Shown here: positions 58,827 to 64,000 of the stretch, in pieces | Position numbering within the stretch: the first letter of the stretch is position 1 | How the letters are laid out: each line of letters starts with the position of its first letter | From: Brachybacterium sp042666875 | GTDB taxonomy: Bacteria > Actinomycetota > Actinomycetes > Actinomycetales > Dermabacteraceae | DNA length: 64,000 nt | Direction of reading: 5' to 3' | NCBI RefSeq assembly: GCF_042666875.1 | Contig: NZ_JBHTCX010000011.1 | Location: forward strand, 372,001 to 436,000 | The notes under the pieces: model-generated | The model's input: the letters and a program-made list of their open reading frames with translations, nothing else | What the model was told of the DNA's origin: nothing | The model's database searches: none | Position numbers and translations under genes: made by a program

Positions 58827-59629
58827 CCGCGACCCAGAACGCGACCGACAGAGCCGCGCAGAGCGCCGTCGTCTCGCTCGATGGCGTCTCGCAGCGCTAC
58901 GTCACCGACTCCGGAGACGTCGTCCACGCCCTCGCCGAGACCGATCTAACGATCCCCGAGGGCGAGTTCATCTGCGTGGTGGGCCCCTCCGGCTGCGGGA
59001 AGACCACGCTTCTGAAGATCCTCGCCGGATTCCTCGAGCCGACCGGTGGGGCCGCGCACTACCGCGGGAAGCAGATCACCGGTCCGGCCGCAGCGCGGGG
59101 TGTCGTCTTCCAGCAGCCGAACCTGTACCCGTGGTTCACGGTGCGTGAGAACGTCGCCCTGGGGATGCGTATGCGAAAGGTGGGCAAGAAGCAGCGCACC
59201 GAGAAGGCCCAGGAGTACCTCGAACTGGTGGGCCTCGGCGATTCCGGCGACGCGAAACCGTACGAACTCTCCGGCGGCATGCAGCAGCGCACCCAGATCG
59301 CCCGCGTGCTGGCCAACGAGACCGACGTGATCCTCATGGACGAGCCCTTCGGAGCGCTGGACGCCATCACCCGGGGCCGCCTGCAGGCCGACCTGTTGGC
59401 GCTGCAGCGCGCCCAGCACCGCACCATCTTCTTCATCACCCACGACGTCGACGAGGCAGTGTTCCTCGGGGATCGCGTCCTGGTGATGAGCGCTCGCCCC
59501 GGGCGCGTGGTGCTCGACCAGGACGTCACCCTCTCGGCCGACGCCGGGCACATGCTCGGTGAGGAGATGCGCCGCCTGCCGGAGTTCATCGAGTTGCGGG
59601 AAAAGGTCGCGGGAGCGATCGAGCGGTGA
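58823..59629 (+). CDS. ABC transporter ATPase, taurine/sulfonate type
   Basis: 268 residues, ATG overlapping the binding-protein stop (ATGA). Walker A GPSGCGKTT, signature LSGGMQQR, Walker B VILMDEPFGALD, and the switch His in FFITHDVDEAVFLGDRV. The region LYPWFTVRENVALGM is typical of SsuB/TauB. Third gene of the operon. Confidence 0.94.
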   Translation: MTATQNATDRAAQSAVVSLDGVSQRYVTDSGDVVHALAETDLTIPEGEFICVVGPSGCGKTTLLKILAGFLEPTGGAAHYRGKQITGPAAARGVVFQQPNLYPWFTVRENVALGMRMRKVGKKQRTEKAQEYLELVGLGDSGDAKPYELSGGMQQRTQIARVLANETDVILMDEPFGALDAITRGRLQADLLALQRAQHRTIFFITHDVDEAVFLGDRVLVMSARPGRVVLDQDVTLSADAGHMLGEEMRRLPEFIELREKVAGAIER

Positions 59630-59707
59630 TCCATGCACCCGATGCCGTCCACGGTTCTTATCGATTGTCTCGTGGCCGTCCGGAGGACGAAAGAGGAATC
59701 TAAACCC

Positions 59708-61459
59708 ATGAACATCAATTTCGGCGTAGCTGCGCTCTCTGGGCGCGGACGTCAATTGCTTCCGGCCCTCTGGGAAGAGGCCCTGCGTATCGGCGGAGAG
59801 GCGTATGACCTGAACACTGCTGCCGTCAAGAGAACGCCGGGGCGAGCTTCGATCAATGCTCGCGCGTTAGACGAGACTTGGGAAGCTCCGACTTGGCTCC
59901 AGGATGAGCATGGCGCACTCTCACTCTCGCAGCCGCCGATCTCATTCCAGACCGAGATCGCGCAGTCCTCCTGGCATCGCTGGGCCCTGGACACGCTCCG
60001 GGAAGATCCGGGGCGCCGAACCGTGCATCCCGGGTACTTCGGGATCTCCCATTGGGAGAACGGTGGCATGGAGATGTGGAACGATATCTTCGGGTTTGCT
60101 CGCGCGTACGTGGTTACCAACGATCACTTTGCCGCTGTCGGCAATCACATCGGAATGGTCTCAATGTTCTCCGCGACCCCGTTAAAGGCAGACGAGTTTG
60201 GCGCGGACGTATTCGCCCAGCTCGGGTTCTGGCCAGAGGAGAATTCGCCGCTCACGGCCGTTCGGCGTCTCGGTGCTGCCGAAGTCGTCGCGGTCGGGAC
60301 GCACGACGAGGTGAGTATCCGTCAATACGGCCATCTCTCGGACCACTTCGAATACAGAGAGCGACATCCCGATATCGAGGAAGCCGCCCATTCACTCGCG
60401 ATATCTACCGCCAACATCGGCGCGATCATGTCGAGACGTCCGCGCGTCGATCTCTCAGGAGGGCGGGATTCGCGCCTCACTGCAGCGGCGTGGATCGCTG
60501 GTGGACGCCCTGGCCTGATCCATACCCTCGGAAATCTTCAGGGAGAAGCTGACATTGCCGTCCAGCTCGTGGAGGCTCTCGGGACCGAGGAGTTTCTCGA
60601 AGGGAGAGGACTCAAGCATCAGGTTGTCCGCTCGGATCCGCGCCGGGCCGCGGGTTTCTCCATCGAAGAGCGGATCGAAGCAGCTATGAGGCAGTGGGAT
60701 GGCGATTTTGCCCACCTGAATCTGAAGTCGCCCATTGTGCGACCGCCCCGCCGAAGCGCCTTCAGTGTAGGAGGTGGGAATGGTGAAGTAATGCATCCCC
60801 TCTATTACTCGACTCCCCACATTCTAAAAAGCGTACGAGCTATGGAGCATCCGCTCCGACGGGTGCCGCAAGCGCTACCTCCGAAGTGGAACACGGTACG
60901 TGCTGCCGAGAGCACGAATCGCTACATCGACGGGCAGGTCGACGTCATGTGCTCGATCGGTCAGTTGGATGCTACCGCTCTCAATGTGTTCCAGATGATG
61001 GCGAAATTCCGACGTTGGCCGAATTCACAGCTCGTCGGGAGCGCGTTCGTGCTGCTCCTCAATCCGGTATTCGTGCGTGCGGCAATCGACATGACGCCCG
61101 AACAGAGGGTTAACCGCGAATTGCAGGACGCGTTGACCGTAGCTCTGGTGCCACAATGGTCGGATATGCCGTACTTCAAAGGCGGTGTCTCGGACTTCAA
61201 GAACTCAGAGATCGTCCAGGCGAACAGAATTTGGAACACCTCCCCGGGCTCCATGGAGTACCTTCTTCATGAAAGGGACGAGTGGAAGGGCGCTTTTGAT
61301 GAAGGTAAAATGCTCGAGCTGGAGCAGGAAGTGCACGCTGAAACTGCCGCGACGATGCATGAGTCGACCCTCAACAAGGCCTTCGTTGTCGACGCCATTC
61401 CGGAACACGCCGCAAAACTTGAGCGTCGCCGTGAGCGCCACTGGAGCGCTCGCCCGTGA
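59708..61459 (+). CDS. Asparagine-synthase-like PP-loop protein of a surface glycan cluster
   Basis: 583 residues from ATG 59708 with GAGGAA upstream. The C-terminal half has a PP-loop ATPase motif VDLSGGRDSRLTAAAWIAG as in asparagine synthetases. The N-terminal part (VTNDHFAAVGNHIGMVSMF) looks like the glutaminase half without the N-terminal Cys nucleophile. This fold occurs in clusters for envelope polysaccharides and in lasso-peptide cyclases; here the downstream glycosyltransferase and ABC exporter favour the former. DNA is more A+T-rich than the flanks. Exact reaction unknown. Confidence 0.72.
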   Translation: MNINFGVAALSGRGRQLLPALWEEALRIGGEAYDLNTAAVKRTPGRASINARALDETWEAPTWLQDEHGALSLSQPPISFQTEIAQSSWHRWALDTLREDPGRRTVHPGYFGISHWENGGMEMWNDIFGFARAYVVTNDHFAAVGNHIGMVSMFSATPLKADEFGADVFAQLGFWPEENSPLTAVRRLGAAEVVAVGTHDEVSIRQYGHLSDHFEYRERHPDIEEAAHSLAISTANIGAIMSRRPRVDLSGGRDSRLTAAAWIAGGRPGLIHTLGNLQGEADIAVQLVEALGTEEFLEGRGLKHQVVRSDPRRAAGFSIEERIEAAMRQWDGDFAHLNLKSPIVRPPRRSAFSVGGGNGEVMHPLYYSTPHILKSVRAMEHPLRRVPQALPPKWNTVRAAESTNRYIDGQVDVMCSIGQLDATALNVFQMMAKFRRWPNSQLVGSAFVLLLNPVFVRAAIDMTPEQRVNRELQDALTVALVPQWSDMPYFKGGVSDFKNSEIVQANRIWNTSPGSMEYLLHERDEWKGAFDEGKMLELEQEVHAETAATMHESTLNKAFVVDAIPEHAAKLERRRERHWSARP

Positions 61460-61620
61460 CGACTCGCTAGTATGGGGCGAGGAAGCGTCGGCGGCGGTGG
61501 GGTTCCACACTTCGCTCACGATCATTTCTGGCGGCACAGCTTCGCGTCGGGACTATGGACAGAAGGTGTCGCCAATTGTGTAAAGCGGCCGCGAGTGCTG
61601 CGGAATGAAGTTGTGAAACA

Positions 61621-63471
61621 GTGAAGACACTGTCCATGCCCCGTGCGCGGGGCCGTATGTGGCAACGGTGTGGCGATGTCGCCCGAAACGTTGTGATCGT
61701 GGGTCAGTCGATGGTGGAACACGCCTTCGCCGATCCCGCGTTGCTTGCCGTCCAGATAAGTCGGCGATTGCCGCTCGGGGCGCGCATGCTGATGGGTGGA
61801 GTGCTGGAGAGTGCATCAGCCGCGTTGCCGAGTGTTGCAGCCCTCGGCGCGGTCATGGCCGGAGACATGTTGAATGCACGTCGGCTCGTCGGTGAAGTCC
61901 TCGAGGCAGGCCGACCATCGCGTCTTGCGGGCGAGATCGCCATCCTGCTGAATCGCACCGACTTGGTGGGTGACACCGCGCCCGCGCGTACCCGGGCGCG
62001 CGCGGCTTGGTCGCGGGGAGACCTTGAAGGCGCCCTCCAGATCTTGCGGGATGCCTGCCTGAATGGCGACGGTTATGCCCTCCTATTGCGTAGCGAGCTG
62101 GACTTGCTCCGAACGGGCCGTCGGTTGCCGCTGGCGGCGGGATTGAGTCTGCCCGATCGGTCCTCGACGAATGCCAAGCCGGCTCCGTTCGAGGGACTGC
62201 GCGTTCTGCACGTGGTCACCAACTCGCTGCCCCACACCCAGTCCGGGTACACGTTGCGTACTCATCGCATACTTCGCGCGCTCACCGATGCCGGAGTGCG
62301 ATCGATGGCGCTCACCCGGACGGGGTATCCGGTAATGGTTGGTAAAGTTGGTGCCGCACGCGAGGACTCCGTTGACGGAATTAATTACCGACGGACGCTG
62401 CCTTTATTCCTTGCGCGAACTCCCGAGCAGCGCTTGCTGCAGCAAGTGCATGAGGCGTTGGCTGTGGTCCGCGAGTTCCGTCCGGACATAATCCACACGA
62501 CAACAGACTATCGCAATGCATTGGTAGGGCAGGCCGTCGCTCGGGCCACAGGCCTGCCGTGGATCCTAGAAGCCCGCGGACTCATGGAGAAGACTTGGGT
62601 CGCATCCCAATTCTCTGAGTCCGCACGCGCGGAGGCGAAGCGGTCGCAACGGGCACGCCTGATCGCGGCACGGGAAGGCGAGCTCGCCCGTTCCGCAGAT
62701 GCCGTCGTCACGCTAAGTCGGACGATGGCCGGTGAGTTCGTGGCGCGGGGAGTGGAGCCGGGGGCGATCACGATCATCCCCAACGGTGTGGATGCAGAAC
62801 TGCTGGAGCGGCATCTGAGCCCTGCTGAAGCACGTCGTTCCGTGGCGCTTGATAGATCCGATGCATTTGTTGTGGGCGCCGTGAGCGCTCTAGTCGATTA
62901 CGAGGGCTTCGACACGCTTCTCCGGGCTGCCGCTGAGATCGTGCACGGGCGCTGCGGTCGACCCGAATTGTGGGAGAAGCTTGTGGTGGTTCTGGCGGGA
63001 GACGGCACGGCAGCCCCTGGCCTGAGCTCATTGGCGCGCTCCCTCGGCATCAGCGACCGCGTGGTGTTGCCTGGACGCGTCCCGCGACGCAGCGCGCGTG
63101 ACTGGGTGCAAGCCCTTGACGCCGTGGTCGTCCCTCGTCGTGACGTCGAGGTGGCGCGGTTCGTCACACCTCAGAAGCCGGTGGAGGCATTGGCGCTGGG
63201 ACGTCCTGTGATTATCTCGGATCTTCCTGCGCTCCGGGAGACCATCACGGCCGAAGACGGCACGTCATGCGGCATAGTGGTGCCGCCGGACGATCACGTG
63301 GCACTCGCCGGGGCCATCGCCCGGCTTCACGACGATCCCGGCATGACGGTCGGCCTCGTAGAGGCCGGAAGATGTCTGGCAGCCGAGCGCACGTGGCCGA
63401 GCCTCGTCCGCCGGTACTCGGACGCGTACGCGCGGGCGATGACGAGACGAGACGAGAGGAGGACAGGATGA
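61621..63471 (+). CDS. GT4 glycosyltransferase with long N-terminal extension
   Basis: 616 residues from GTG 61621, with no clear ribosome site; later starts are possible. The first ~190 residues are a helical, TPR-like region (LARRLVGEVLEAGRPSRLAGE, RARAAWSRGDLEGALQILRDA). The GT4 domain follows: LRVLHVVTNSLPHTQSGYTLRTHRILRAL, PWILEARGLMEKTWV, ITIIPNGVDAELLER and TPQKPVEALALGRPVIISDLPALRE. It adds a sugar to a surface glycan. Its stop overlaps the ABC exporter start. Confidence 0.85.
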   Translation: MKTLSMPRARGRMWQRCGDVARNVVIVGQSMVEHAFADPALLAVQISRRLPLGARMLMGGVLESASAALPSVAALGAVMAGDMLNARRLVGEVLEAGRPSRLAGEIAILLNRTDLVGDTAPARTRARAAWSRGDLEGALQILRDACLNGDGYALLLRSELDLLRTGRRLPLAAGLSLPDRSSTNAKPAPFEGLRVLHVVTNSLPHTQSGYTLRTHRILRALTDAGVRSMALTRTGYPVMVGKVGAAREDSVDGINYRRTLPLFLARTPEQRLLQQVHEALAVVREFRPDIIHTTTDYRNALVGQAVARATGLPWILEARGLMEKTWVASQFSESARAEAKRSQRARLIAAREGELARSADAVVTLSRTMAGEFVARGVEPGAITIIPNGVDAELLERHLSPAEARRSVALDRSDAFVVGAVSALVDYEGFDTLLRAAAEIVHGRCGRPELWEKLVVVLAGDGTAAPGLSSLARSLGISDRVVLPGRVPRRSARDWVQALDAVVVPRRDVEVARFVTPQKPVEALALGRPVIISDLPALRETITAEDGTSCGIVVPPDDHVALAGAIARLHDDPGMTVGLVEAGRCLAAERTWPSLVRRYSDAYARAMTRRDERRTG

Positions 63472-64000
63472 CGCAGAGCGCTGAGTCCGTGCACCAGGTC
63501 CGCCAGGCTCTCGAGAGTCGTGGGCTGCAGCCCGATGACCTGAAGCCGGTCGGCGTCCGTCCGTCCCTCTCCGACTACGCAGGACAGCTGTGGGAGCGGC
63601 GCCATTTCATCTGGATGGATGCCCGGCACCGGGTGGCGACGCAGAACAGTCGCAACCGCCTGGGCAGCCTCTGGCTGGTGCTCCGCCCGCTCCTCGATGC
63701 CGCGATGTACTACGTCATCTTCGCGCTGATCCTGCAGGTGGACCGGGGCATGGAAAACTACGCCGCGTTCATCATCATTGGGGTGCTGATGTTCCGCTCG
63801 ACGATGCGAGCGATCAGTCAAGGCCCAAGTGTCCTGCACTCCGGAAAGGCGATGATCAGGGCATTCGCGTTCCCGCGAGCGGCGCTTCCGATATCGGCGG
63901 AGATCCGCGACGCCTTGCAGATGGTCTACACGGTGGCCATGGTCGTCATCATGATCATGGTCGTGCCCGAACACGAGCTCCCGGAGCTCGCCTGGTTGCT
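63468..64000 (+). CDS. ABC-2 type polysaccharide export permease, N-terminal part
   Basis: Starts ATG 63468, overlapping the glycosyltransferase stop, with AGGAGGACAGG upstream, and runs off the window end; 177 codons are visible. Cytoplasmic N-terminus then LWERRHFIWMDARHRVATQNSRNRLGSLWLVLRPLLDAAMYYVIFALIL, the usual entry of TagG/Wzm-like permeases, followed by two more membrane segments (FIIIGVLMFRSTMRAIS and MVYTVAMVVIMIMVV). It would export an O-antigen-like or teichoic-type glycan with an ATPase encoded beyond the edge. Confidence 0.9.
   Translation, partial: MTQSAESVHQVRQALESRGLQPDDLKPVGVRPSLSDYAGQLWERRHFIWMDARHRVATQNSRNRLGSLWLVLRPLLDAAMYYVIFALILQVDRGMENYAAFIIIGVLMFRSTMRAISQGPSVLHSGKAMIRAFAFPRAALPISAEIRDALQMVYTVAMVVIMIMVVPEHELPELAWL

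Overview
The window is high-GC actinobacterial DNA. Dense sugar-uptake operons, GTG starts, long disordered Ala/Pro/Gly tails, an aspartokinase gene with an internal beta-subunit start and many ATGA-coupled genes fit a Micrococcales/Dermabacteraceae-like genome (Brachybacterium is my guess, from gene content only). No rRNA, tRNA or CRISPR was seen.

1-7.4 kb, reading leftward: a five-gene peptide-type (Dpp/Opp-like) ABC operon (binding protein, two permeases, fused double ATPase) ends in a GH1 beta-glucosidase cut by the window edge. A LacI regulator lies beside it and a LacI-type operator sits upstream of the binding-protein gene, so this is probably a beta-glucoside/oligosaccharide system. 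7.4-14 kb: a MalFGE-type transporter, a divergent SorC-type regulator and a long-chain mannitol/polyol dehydrogenase share operator-like dyads. 14-19.3 kb: an AbiEi/DUF559 gene between two copies of a repeat, then lysC-asd-TetR. 19.3-23.3 kb: PRC-barrel protein, glycosyltransferase, AraC regulator, methyltransferase. 23.5-30.1 kb: a MalFGE transporter with a GH127 beta-L-arabinofuranosidase and a divergent LacI regulator. 30.1-33.8 kb: a nucleotide/nucleoside group, surE-pfkB plus an unusual fusion of an EVE/PUA-like domain to adenosine deaminase. 34-35.9 kb: FAD monooxygenase and TetR.

36-43 kb is a decay zone. It holds pseudogene fragments of three genes whose intact copies lie nearby (a membrane protein, phoD and a GntR regulator), a frameshifted IS110 copy, IS3 pieces and a DHFR-like fragment. 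43-49.8 kb: XRE/SDR pair, TAT-exported PhoD, an FN3 plus lyase-type carbohydrate-binding protein, and a GntR with two SDR genes. 49.9-56.5 kb: NhaC antiporter, Asp/Glu racemase, PLP decarboxylase, YtcJ-type amidohydrolase and a GltS-like symporter, suggesting acidic amino-acid or amide use. 56.8-59.6 kb: a taurine/sulfonate-type ABC operon. 59.7-64 kb: the start of a more A+T-rich surface-polysaccharide cluster (asparagine-synthase-like protein, GT4 glycosyltransferase, ABC-2 exporter cut by the end).

The least ordinary items are the EVE-adenosine deaminase fusion, a near-perfect nested hairpin at 32020-32099, a 72-bp palindromic repeat present twice, and a double TACAnnTGTA operator upstream of the FAD monooxygenase.
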